From NCBI GenBank assembly GCA_937893835.1, contig CALCSS010000025.1, positions 1-9,539 on the forward strand: 9,539 nt of DNA, given 5' to 3'. The notes beneath the pieces were generated by a model. The model was not told where the DNA came from and searched no databases. It worked only from the letters and a program-made list of their open reading frames with translations. Shown here piece by piece: positions 1-6,453 of this stretch (position 1 is its first letter; each line of letters begins with the position of its first letter). Source of the stretch: an uncultured Fidelibacterota bacterium (GTDB lineage Bacteria > Fidelibacterota > Marinisomatia > Marinisomatales > UBA1611). The translations under genes and the position numbers were made by a program.

Positions 1-100
1 ATCTACAAATAATTACCCTACAATGTGTGGGAGGCTATAAACAAAAAACCCCACGGTGTGATTCAGAATTTACTTTATACAGAAGTCCTCAGTCGGTGAG

Positions 101-850
101 TTAGTCCCCAACACAACGAACAGACAAGCCAGATTGTTTACTCATGTTGAAGTCCTGATAAACCACTGAATTGCCGTAATGCAGTGAATGGTACCAGGCT
201 TGGCTAGTACTGTACTCTGACGACGACCTAAAGTAACCATCGCTACCCACATATACGTAGCTTCCACTAATGTTACGGAACCCACCGGGAAACCCTGAAA
301 ATCCACTCTCATTGGTAGCTCCCGCATTGGGGCTATTCCAGTGTTCTAAACCTGCTTCTTTCATTTTACCACCTGCAACTTCACTACCACCTAAATAGAT
401 TGTTAATTGGGTATATTCTTCATCCGTAGGCACATGAAAGTTTTCAGGGCATACGCCTCTGTTATCAACTAGGGCATACCAGTTATATAATCTGCCATAT
501 ATATCTGCATTTGATTCATTATCATCATAGACGGCTAGCGCACCACTGGTGGTATTTTGCCATTCCCCATCAGTTAAACCGGTAGGTATTTCATCCCCAT
601 TATTATAACGAGTAGTTTTAAGGTTTTCTGACATCCACAGTTGGTTGCCAATTTGAACGGTACTATAAAAATTTCCGTCAATATCCACACATACCTCAGT
701 AATCGTATCACATACACCATTACCATCAAGAATATCATCCACCAAGATAAGGATATCTAAAACATCCTTAATACCATCTCTATTCATGTCCCCAAGGCAT
801 TGAGTATATCCCACGGTACATACAGTGATTAATATAAATATATTTTTCAT
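101..850 (-). CDS. Secreted FISUMP-domain protein with an N-terminal dockerin-like calcium loop
   Basis: The 249-aa protein starts with a short basic and hydrophobic signal peptide (about residues 1-17). A calcium-loop motif follows at residues 21-32 (DMNRDGIKDVLD), with D/N at positions 1, 3, 5, 9 and 12 as in a dockerin repeat. Only one clear repeat is visible, whereas true dockerins carry two. From about residue 54 to the end it matches the Fibrobacter succinogenes major paralogous (FISUMP) domain. The signs are an opening of the type DIDGNFYSTVQIGNQLWMSE, then NLKTTRYNNGDEIP, GRLYNWYAL, CPENFHVPTDEEY, a Gly-rich GGFR stretch, and the usual C-terminal SVRCV ending. FISUMP proteins are secreted and mostly of unknown function, so no substrate can be given. 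The start is supported by an upstream AAGGG about 10 nt before the ATG. It is separated from the tRNA-Ser block by a terminator, so it has its own promoter. An export or surface role is inferred. Confidence 0.88.
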   Translation of the reverse strand: MKNIFILITVCTVGYTQCLGDMNRDGIKDVLDILILVDDILDGNGVCDTITEVCVDIDGNFYSTVQIGNQLWMSENLKTTRYNNGDEIPTGLTDGEWQNTTSGALAVYDDNESNADIYGRLYNWYALVDNRGVCPENFHVPTDEEYTQLTIYLGGSEVAGGKMKEAGLEHWNSPNAGATNESGFSGFPGGFRNISGSYVYVGSDGYFRSSSEYSTSQAWYHSLHYGNSVVYQDFNMSKQSGLSVRCVGD

Positions 851-961
851 TTTATTTTATCCCTTGTTATTAAGTCTCTATAAAATAGAAAATTGCGGAC
901 ATAGATGTGGCTCATCTTTAATCATTTCCGAATCTACCCATCATCCCAGAAACAAAAAAGA

Positions 962-981
962 AGTGCGACAATAGTGCGACA
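962..981. repeat. Tandem 9-nt direct repeat AGTGCGACA
   Basis: AGTGCGACA occurs at 962-970 and again at 973-981, separated by two bases, so the period is 11 bp, about one helical turn. It lies in the non-coding stretch between the start of the FISUMP gene and the terminator after tRNA-Ser. The spacing would suit a dimeric DNA-binding protein, but two copies are too few to exclude chance. The rest of 851-1020 shows no convincing gene. Confidence 0.45.
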
Positions 982-1019
982 CCCATTTTAAATTGTAAAA
1001 ATTTACATCCTTTTTGTAA

Positions 1020-1049
1020 TAAAAAAAGCCCCACTCATTTGGGGCTTTT
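1020..1049 (-). terminator. Intrinsic terminator after tRNA-Ser
   Basis: On the minus strand a hairpin with stem AAAAGCCCC/GGGGCTTTT (1049-1041 with 1032-1024) and an 8-nt loop (1040-1033) runs into a tract of seven U residues (1027-1021). This is a classic rho-independent terminator. It sits 18 bp past the 3' end of tRNA-Ser and would end both the tRNA transcript and any read-through from the operon upstream. On the plus strand the T tract after the stem is only four bases and no plus-strand gene ends here. Confidence 0.9.
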
Positions 1050-1067
1050 CTCGTCAATAGATTGATG

Positions 1068-1155
1068 CGGAGAGAGTGGGATTCGAACCCACGTTACGCT
1101 ATTAACGCAAACACGCTTTCCAAGCGTGCGCCTTCAGCCACTCGGCCACCTCTCC
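1068..1155 (-). tRNA. tRNA-Ser, anticodon GGA
   Basis: An 88-nt class II tRNA. The acceptor stem GGAGAGG pairs with TCTCTCC (one G-U pair) and the discriminator base is G. The D-arm contains GGCCGAGTGGCTGAAGGC. The anticodon stem CACGC/GCGTG encloses the loop TTGGAAA, giving anticodon GGA, which reads UCC and UCU. A long variable arm with a 4-bp stem (TGCG/CGTA) is the serine hallmark, and the T-arm is GTGGG-TTCGAAT-CCCAC. The CCA tail is not encoded, since CAT follows the discriminator, so it would have to be added by CCA-transferase. The gene begins 22 bp after the stop codon of the 136-aa protein and is followed by a strong terminator. I see no clear promoter of its own in the 22-bp gap, so co-transcription with the protein gene is possible. 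Confidence 0.97.
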
Positions 1156-1177
1156 ATAATTCTTTAACAGTACGGTA

Positions 1178-1588
1178 CTATTCTTCTTCTGAACTGTCTG
1201 AGTCTTCATCATCTGAACCAGAATCAACTGATGGTTCATTATTATCTGAATCCACAGTCTCTTTTTCCACTTCTACTGCTGCATCGACTGTCTCTTCAGA
1301 GGCTGAAGCATCTGTTGATGTTGATCCTTGTTCTTGGCCTGCCTCCGTGTCAGTATCTGTTGTACTAACAAACTCACTAAGATCAATGTCAACAAGATTG
1401 GCTGCCTCATCCATTCTTTTAAGAGCAGCATCAAGTTGCTCACCTTTATTCATACGAACCATCTGTTCGTTAAATCTCCAGCGACCTGTATCTTCAGACT
1501 GTACACTTTTTACATACTTTACATATACTGAATCACCACTTGCACTACCAGCGGCCTTATCTGCGAAACTTTTTTGTTTTTTTGCCAT
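1178..1588 (-). CDS. Small basic-headed, acidic-tailed protein; N-terminus resembles DUF4295
   Basis: The 136-aa protein has two parts. Residues 1-60 are Lys/Arg-rich and soluble, beginning MAKK and containing VKSVQSEDTGRWRFNEQMV at about 26-44. From memory this pattern (MAKK, then VKS..TG.(W/Y).F.E.MV) is close to the small Bacteroidota DUF4295 proteins, which I recall being linked to the large ribosomal subunit; I could not verify this. Residues 76-136 are a low-complexity tail rich in Ser, Thr, Asp and Glu that ends SSEEE and is probably disordered. There is no signal peptide or membrane segment, so it should be cytoplasmic. An AGGAG sits about 12 nt before the ATG. The gene lies 82 bp after the CNNM gene with no terminator between them, and 22 bp before tRNA-Ser, so it may be the last protein of the operon. 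A ribosome-associated role is inference only. Confidence 0.75.
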   Translation of the reverse strand: MAKKQKSFADKAAGSASGDSVYVKYVKSVQSEDTGRWRFNEQMVRMNKGEQLDAALKRMDEAANLVDIDLSEFVSTTDTDTEAGQEQGSTSTDASASEETVDAAVEVEKETVDSDNNEPSVDSGSDDEDSDSSEEE

Positions 1589-1670
1589 CGCTATTTAATT
1601 CTCCTAAGAAATAAGCCGGCGAATTTATCAATCAAATTTTCTAAACTCAACGAATTAAGACCGATTTCTT

Positions 1671-2702
1671 TTAGTTGTCCTTTTCCATCATCTTTGCAGT
1701 TGCGAGTTTTCGCATGTCGACCACATGATCATGCTCATCAACGATCTCAACTCCGAGTAAGGTCTCAATGGCATCCTCTAGCGTTATTAGACCTGTTGTT
1801 GTTCCAAACTCATCCTTTACCAAAAACATTTGCTGTCGACGCTTTACAAAAAGATCAAGTACATCAGAGACTGATGCTTTTTCCAAAACAGATTCAATTG
1901 ATTTCATAAGATCCTGCATAATTATGTGGAATTGATCTTCAGCCTGCTTGTTAACAAGATCATATCGATTGACGATACCAACTATATTGTCCAGGTCGTC
2001 GCCATAGACGGGTATACGAGAGAAAGCAATGGGAGAATGCTTTTCAATGACCGTACCAACTGTATCCTTTTTATTCAATGCGAATATAACCGACCTTGGT
2101 GTCATTATGTCTTCAACTGGCATATCATCAAGTTTCATTAAATTTTCAATTATGTCACCCTCTTGTTCATCAATGGATCCCTCATCCTCACTTATCTCGG
2201 CCATGGCCAGAAGTTCTTCTCGGGATGCCTTGGATTCGCCACCATTTTCACCTTTATGAATGAATGTCGACATAGCCTCAGATAAGACAACGAATGGCCA
2301 TGCGATCACCATAAGCATTCGAATGGTGTAGGCTGAAAAAGATGCTAAGGATTTACTATAGATGGCTCCGATGGTCTTTGGAATGATCTCAGAGAAGATC
2401 AAGATACACAACGTAAGTATTGCAGATGCAATGGCAACCCACTCGCTCCCAAATATCATAAGGGTTTGAGCACCCACTCCTGCAGCGCCAATAGTATTGG
2501 CAATCGTATTCACTGTTAGAATTGCCGCGAGAGGTTTGTTGATATTTCCCTTCAGTTCAGCAATCAACTTTCCTGATGCTCCACCTTCCTTCTCCATGAC
2601 AGACACATGTGCAATTGAAAGGCTAAGCAAAACAGATTCAAGAAGAGAGCACAGGAATGATACGATCAGTGCTGTGAGGAAATAGGTAACTAAAGCTGTC
2701 AT
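1671..2702 (-). CDS. CNNM (DUF21) transmembrane protein with a CBS-domain pair, CorC/MpfA-like
   Basis: A 343-aa inner-membrane protein. The N-terminal DUF21/CNNM domain (about residues 1-180) has hydrophobic segments near 4-28, 58-82, 89-112 and 122-147. It keeps family marks: the E22 helix (SLLESVLLSLS), N65-T66 in TVNTIANTIGAA, and the SEIIPK motif at 104-109. A CBS pair follows, beginning near EDIMTPRS (about 197) and ending near TLEDAIETLLGVEIVDE (about 307-323), with a typical DEFGTTTGLITLEDAIE stretch. CNNM/CorC proteins are Mg2+ (or Co2+) exporters whose CBS pair binds ATP. The protein stops soon after the CBS pair, so the C-terminal CorC_HlyC domain of longer relatives is absent. That is common in short family members and need not be damage. 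No strong Shine-Dalgarno sequence is seen before the ATG. It lies 25 bp after the ABC permease gene, consistent with the same operon. The transported ion is not shown by the sequence. Confidence 0.88.
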   Translation of the reverse strand: MTALVTYFLTALIVSFLCSLLESVLLSLSIAHVSVMEKEGGASGKLIAELKGNINKPLAAILTVNTIANTIGAAGVGAQTLMIFGSEWVAIASAILTLCILIFSEIIPKTIGAIYSKSLASFSAYTIRMLMVIAWPFVVLSEAMSTFIHKGENGGESKASREELLAMAEISEDEGSIDEQEGDIIENLMKLDDMPVEDIMTPRSVIFALNKKDTVGTVIEKHSPIAFSRIPVYGDDLDNIVGIVNRYDLVNKQAEDQFHIIMQDLMKSIESVLEKASVSDVLDLFVKRRQQMFLVKDEFGTTTGLITLEDAIETLLGVEIVDEHDHVVDMRKLATAKMMEKDN

Positions 2703-2727
2703 TTATTACAATTTAAATAAATTTCCA

Positions 2728-3954
2728 CTATGCACGAACCCATTTAAAAATTTCCTTTAGAGTTATTTTTTTACCATATAGTAAAATTGCGGTACGAAAT
2801 ATCTTTCCAGATAATTTCAACATAAACCAGCACGAGAGTACCATCAAGATAGTGGTATAAATGATCTCATTTAGTTCAACGGTGCCTGTACCCAAACGTA
2901 TTATCATCATAAAAGGTGTCAGGGGTGGAACGTATGTTATTGCGATAGTAAAGGTTGAACCAGGGTTAGTGATGAAATATGAGGCAAAGACCATAGGTAA
3001 TACCGCCACGAGACTAATTATGCCGGAAGATTGTTGTGCTTCCTGCTCTGAAGTGAAGAACGTACCCATTGCAGCAAAAATGGCAGCATAAAAAAGATAG
3101 CCTGTTATGAAGAATATAAGGAAGGAAGGAATCTGTGAAAGTTCTATGGATGCCCAACCCTTATAGTGCGTTAGGGACAGGCCAACTATTAGATAAAACA
3201 CCATTTGCACCATCCCAAGGGCACCCAACCCCAGGATCTTACCTTTCATTATTTCATCTGGTGTCACGCTCGAGAGTAAAATCTCAATGGTCCTGCTCGT
3301 TCTTTCTTCCATGACAGAGCGCAATAGCAACTGTCCACTCATAAAAACTGTCATGAACAATATCATTAGAAATAAATATGGAACAAGAAAACTTGAGAGT
3401 TCGTCACCCTCGGATGTCTGACCCAGTTCATCTATCTCATATGTTTCAAATTCAATTTTTCTACTCAATTGACCTACAAGAGAGATATCAATGTCTTGAT
3501 CGAGCATTCGTTGCTCTATAACCAGTTGATTTAGAGTCCTTCTTAGACTTGTGTAGATCTTGATATTGCTAAGTGACTGACTAAAGTATCTGACCTGACC
3601 GGTATCGATAACCGTGCTAGGTATTACCATATATCCATCAATCTGTTTACTGAGGACACTATCCAGTGCCTCCTTCTCAGAATCCAGATCAACAAATAAG
3701 AATTGAGGACTCCCATCTTGGGTTACAAATGCAATATCACAACGTTCCTGAAATCGATCTACAAGAGGTTTTATTTCAGTGTCATAGACCAATCCTATTT
3801 TTGACTCCTCCTCCGGTTCTAGATCCATCAAGATCGTCGGTAGGTACATCAATGCGCCCATGAAAAAGGGCAATGCAAATGTCGTTATCAAAAACAATTT
3901 CGTCTTTACACGATTGATGAACTCCCATCTCATGATCTTCCAGACCTGGTTCAT
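2728..3954 (-). CDS. ABC-2 type transporter permease, NatB/YhaP-like
   Basis: A 408-aa integral membrane protein with the NatB-type plan. TM1 is at about residues 20-42, followed by a large extracytoplasmic domain (about 44-188). Five more membrane segments follow, near 189-210, 240-260, 275-297, 310-328 and 363-383. Between TM2 and TM3 is the family's cytoplasmic motif (MEERTSRTIEILLSSVTPDE and MKGKI), which contacts the ATPase. NatB-type permeases export Na+ or unidentified substrates; the substrate here is unknown. An upstream ATG at 4044 would add 30 residues, but those overlap the ATPase gene and look unlike a permease start. The ATG at 3954 gives MNQVWKIMRWEF, typical of the family. It overlaps the ATPase stop as ATGA and follows a purine-rich GAGGAGGTAGG. 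It is therefore translationally coupled to the ATPase, its obvious partner. Confidence 0.9.
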   Translation of the reverse strand: MNQVWKIMRWEFINRVKTKLFLITTFALPFFMGALMYLPTILMDLEPEEESKIGLVYDTEIKPLVDRFQERCDIAFVTQDGSPQFLFVDLDSEKEALDSVLSKQIDGYMVIPSTVIDTGQVRYFSQSLSNIKIYTSLRRTLNQLVIEQRMLDQDIDISLVGQLSRKIEFETYEIDELGQTSEGDELSSFLVPYLFLMILFMTVFMSGQLLLRSVMEERTSRTIEILLSSVTPDEIMKGKILGLGALGMVQMVFYLIVGLSLTHYKGWASIELSQIPSFLIFFITGYLFYAAIFAAMGTFFTSEQEAQQSSGIISLVAVLPMVFASYFITNPGSTFTIAITYVPPLTPFMMIIRLGTGTVELNEIIYTTILMVLSCWFMLKLSGKIFRTAILLYGKKITLKEIFKWVRA

Positions 3955-4838
3955 TTCTTCTTTCCTACCTCCTCTAGAAAGATCTGTTCTAGGGTTGGTA
4001 CCTTCAATTGAAAGGACAGCACATCCACGCTGGCATTGACCCATCCCAGAAACTCATTTGGATCCTTGCTTAACACACCAGAGAGGGTATCGTCCGTGAT
4101 CTCTAATTCATTGAAATAGCTTGATGCTTTCTGCTCATTAATTTCCCCAGAGAAACGAACCTCGACTGCGTCACTAGAGTGTTTTTTTCGAATGTCTTCC
4201 AGTGATCCTTCAACAATTACACTACCCTTATCAATAAGGCAAATATTATTACATAATCTCTCGACCTGCTCCATCTGATGCGTTGAAAAGATGATCGTCT
4301 TGCCCTCATCCTGCTTTTCCTGTATGATCTCTTTCAATAATAGTTGATTCAGTGGATCTAGACCAGTAAAGGGCTCATCGAGAATAATAAGGTCCGGATC
4401 ATGGAGGAGAGAGAGTATGAACTGTATCTTCTGTTGGTTCCCCTTTGATAGTTCTTCTACTTTCCTGCTACCTTGATCTCCAAGACCAAAACGCTCCAGC
4501 CACATGGAGGATCTATTTTTCGCATCTGATCGTTCAAGACCTCGTAATAGTCCAAAGTAATTGAGTATCTCTTCAAGTCTCTGTTTTTGATATAGGCCTC
4601 TATCTTCTGGCAAGTATCCGAGGTTGTAGCGCCCTAGAGCATTGATATTCTCCCCATTCAAATTGATCGACCCCGTATCTGGATATATAATCCCCATGAT
4701 CATTCTTATGGTCGTTGTCTTGCCTGCACCATTCGGTCCTAGAAATCCATAGACATCACCCTTTTCGACCTTGAATGAGACGTTGTCCACAGCATGCACA
4801 CCTTCATATTTCTTTGTCAATCCTTCAAGCACAAGCAT
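3951..4838 (-). CDS. ABC transporter ATP-binding protein, NatA/YhaQ-like
   Basis: A 295-aa cytoplasmic ATPase. It has Walker A GPNGAGKTT (residues 34-42), a signature of the LSKGNQQK form (in place of LSGGQ) typical of the NatA/YhaQ group, Walker B LIILDEP, the D-loop GLDP and the switch histidine in STHQ. A C-terminal extension of about 90 residues follows, ending in the usual PTLEQIFLEEVGK. It should power the permease encoded just downstream in a two-subunit ABC-2 exporter. I chose the ATG at 4838 (MLVLEGLTKKYEG), which matches the family N-terminus and lies 1 nt after the phosphatase stop. An ATG at 4865 would add nine unlike residues and overlap the phosphatase. An AAGGAG lies 13 nt upstream, inside the end of the phosphatase gene. 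The 3' end overlaps the permease start by 4 bp (ATGA). Confidence 0.93.
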   Translation of the reverse strand: MLVLEGLTKKYEGVHAVDNVSFKVEKGDVYGFLGPNGAGKTTTIRMIMGIIYPDTGSINLNGENINALGRYNLGYLPEDRGLYQKQRLEEILNYFGLLRGLERSDAKNRSSMWLERFGLGDQGSRKVEELSKGNQQKIQFILSLLHDPDLIILDEPFTGLDPLNQLLLKEIIQEKQDEGKTIIFSTHQMEQVERLCNNICLIDKGSVIVEGSLEDIRKKHSSDAVEVRFSGEINEQKASSYFNELEITDDTLSGVLSKDPNEFLGWVNASVDVLSFQLKVPTLEQIFLEEVGKKK

Positions 4839-4839
4839 A

Positions 4840-6453
4840 TTATAGCTCAAACTCCTTCCCATCACAATAATCGGGTATATCTATTCCAAGATATTTTGCT
4901 ATCGTGGGCGCGATGTCAACTGTTGCTATTCTGCTAGGATTCTCTCTTCCTTTAAACTCTTCACGAGCAACGATGACAGGCACATTGGTATCATAGTCAT
5001 ATGGTGAGCCATGAGTAGTTCCGTGGGGATAACTAGATATGTATCCATATGCAACTATGGGAAATATGTCAGGTGTATTTTCTGAATGCAGCATGTTCTT
5101 TATGCGTTGATTAATATTACTGGTATCTCTTCCATTTAGGATATCTTGCTTGATCGCCATCCTTTCTATTCCATCTACCTTGGTCAAGTATCCATCGATG
5201 ATCTCATAGATCTGTTCTGGTCTGATATTTGCTTTTTTTATTCTGGCCATGTCCAGAAAATAATTACCGCCATCACGGTGGTATAATTTTTTTCCAAAAA
5301 CCTCCTCACACTCCTCATCGACCCAGGTCAATGCCTCTGCTATGTGCTTGGGATTTATTCTCCCTCCCTTGCCACCATTTTCAACTACGTGCTCAGGAAG
5401 TGGAAGACCACCATGGTCAGCAGTAAGGACAAAGACCACATTCTCAAGACCCACTCCATCATTGATATGCTCAATGAGATCACCCAGGTATCGGTCAAGT
5501 TTTATGTATGCGTCCATGATCTCTTGCGAGAAGGGTCCATAGTTATGTGCCATACCATCCATCGCTGAGAAACCAATCGCTAGGAGATCTGGGGCACCTT
5601 GCCTGCCCAATGATTCATTATCTATGGCCATCTTGGCGATCTTTATTATTTCACGTTCGAGCCAGGGTCTGTCCATGAACACTGATGATGGGTCAGTTTG
5701 GGGATTCACTCCTATTGGAAAGACAGGTGAGTATACAGAATTGTCATAGTCATCAACCTCGCCCTCGTAGTGATCTATTCTTGCATGATCGAGGTATACC
5801 TTCTCGGGCAATGACCTCTCCCACAAGGAATCTTTATACGATCCAATGTCCAGTTCTTCATTGAAATCTGAGAGCCAAAATGGCAATTCATCTACATAAT
5901 AATCAGAGGAGATGAATTTCCCTTTTTTATTATAGTATATGGCCAGATCAGGATCTTTACCGCCTAAGATACATGCTGTCCTGTCCTTACCTCCCAATGA
6001 AATGACCTTAGAGTCTGGGTTCTTCTCTTTTATCCAGTCACCAAGACCCTTTGTATCATACTGTCGCATAGAACGTGCCTTACCTTGGGTCGCACCAATG
6101 ACCTTAGCGTATGGATCTTCCACACAATTAACATTTTTTTTCTTTATTCGATCATAATAGCTATTACCGATCAAGCCTATCTTACCTGGATGTTGGCCAA
6201 ATGCAATGGCGGCGTGACCTGGCCCCGTAACTGTATAACTATGCTCATGGTGTGCATCGTTAAATGATATTCCATGGTCAATTAGCCAGCGAAAGCCTCC
6301 TTCGTAGAGATGATCAAATCTTGTCAAAAGGTCGGGACGCATCTGATCGACAACTAACATGACCACTAGGCTTGGAGAACGAGGTGCGAGAGTTGTGCAT
6401 GACATATGATTTAGGGCTGCTGCACAGACCAGCCCAAGAAGGATCTTTTTCAT
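4840..6453 (-). CDS. Exported PafA-like alkaline phosphatase
   Basis: A 537-aa alkaline-phosphatase-superfamily enzyme, predicted to hydrolyse phosphate monoesters outside the cytoplasm using two zinc ions. Compared from memory with PafA of Elizabethkingia, all key positions have counterparts. They are D36 in VVDQMRPD, the nucleophile T76 in TGPGHA, N97 in GNSYYD, K156 and R158 in GGKDR, D299 and H303 in MDGMAH, D346 and H347 in TADHGG, and H481 in HGTTHGSP. Lys, Arg and Asn at these positions mark the phosphomonoesterase branch. The N-terminus is a signal peptide (basic MKK, hydrophobic 4-14). C19 could be a lipoprotein cysteine, but HMSC is a poor lipobox, so signal peptidase I cleavage is possible. 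The start overlaps the tyrS stop as ATGA, with GAAGG just upstream. Link to tyrS is by operon only. The physiological substrate is not shown; no phosphate-regulon site was recognised. Confidence 0.92.
   Translation of the reverse strand: MKKILLGLVCAAALNHMSCTTLAPRSPSLVVMLVVDQMRPDLLTRFDHLYEGGFRWLIDHGISFNDAHHEHSYTVTGPGHAAIAFGQHPGKIGLIGNSYYDRIKKKNVNCVEDPYAKVIGATQGKARSMRQYDTKGLGDWIKEKNPDSKVISLGGKDRTACILGGKDPDLAIYYNKKGKFISSDYYVDELPFWLSDFNEELDIGSYKDSLWERSLPEKVYLDHARIDHYEGEVDDYDNSVYSPVFPIGVNPQTDPSSVFMDRPWLEREIIKIAKMAIDNESLGRQGAPDLLAIGFSAMDGMAHNYGPFSQEIMDAYIKLDRYLGDLIEHINDGVGLENVVFVLTADHGGLPLPEHVVENGGKGGRINPKHIAEALTWVDEECEEVFGKKLYHRDGGNYFLDMARIKKANIRPEQIYEIIDGYLTKVDGIERMAIKQDILNGRDTSNINQRIKNMLHSENTPDIFPIVAYGYISSYPHGTTHGSPYDYDTNVPVIVAREEFKGRENPSRIATVDIAPTIAKYLGIDIPDYCDGKEFEL

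Noticed and set aside
25..56. Possible terminator after the FISUMP gene (GTGGG and CCCAC arms with an A/T-rich run)
   Set aside because: The T tract falls inside the loop rather than after the stem on the minus strand, and the nearer CAC/GTG hairpin has only about 3 pairs.
1062..1598. Open frame of 178 codons on the plus strand
   Set aside because: It runs antisense through tRNA-Ser and the whole 136-aa gene. Its Ser-rich product is just the reverse of the acidic low-complexity tail.
3955..4044. Possible 30-residue N-terminal extension of the ABC permease from an ATG at 4044
   Set aside because: The extension lies inside the ATPase gene, has no permease-like character, and the ATG at 3954 has both a purine-rich site and an ATGA overlap.
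5229..5568. Three overlapping plus-strand frames of 65-74 codons
   Set aside because: They are antisense to the phosphatase gene, which has intact catalytic motifs across this stretch. No start signals or domains were seen.
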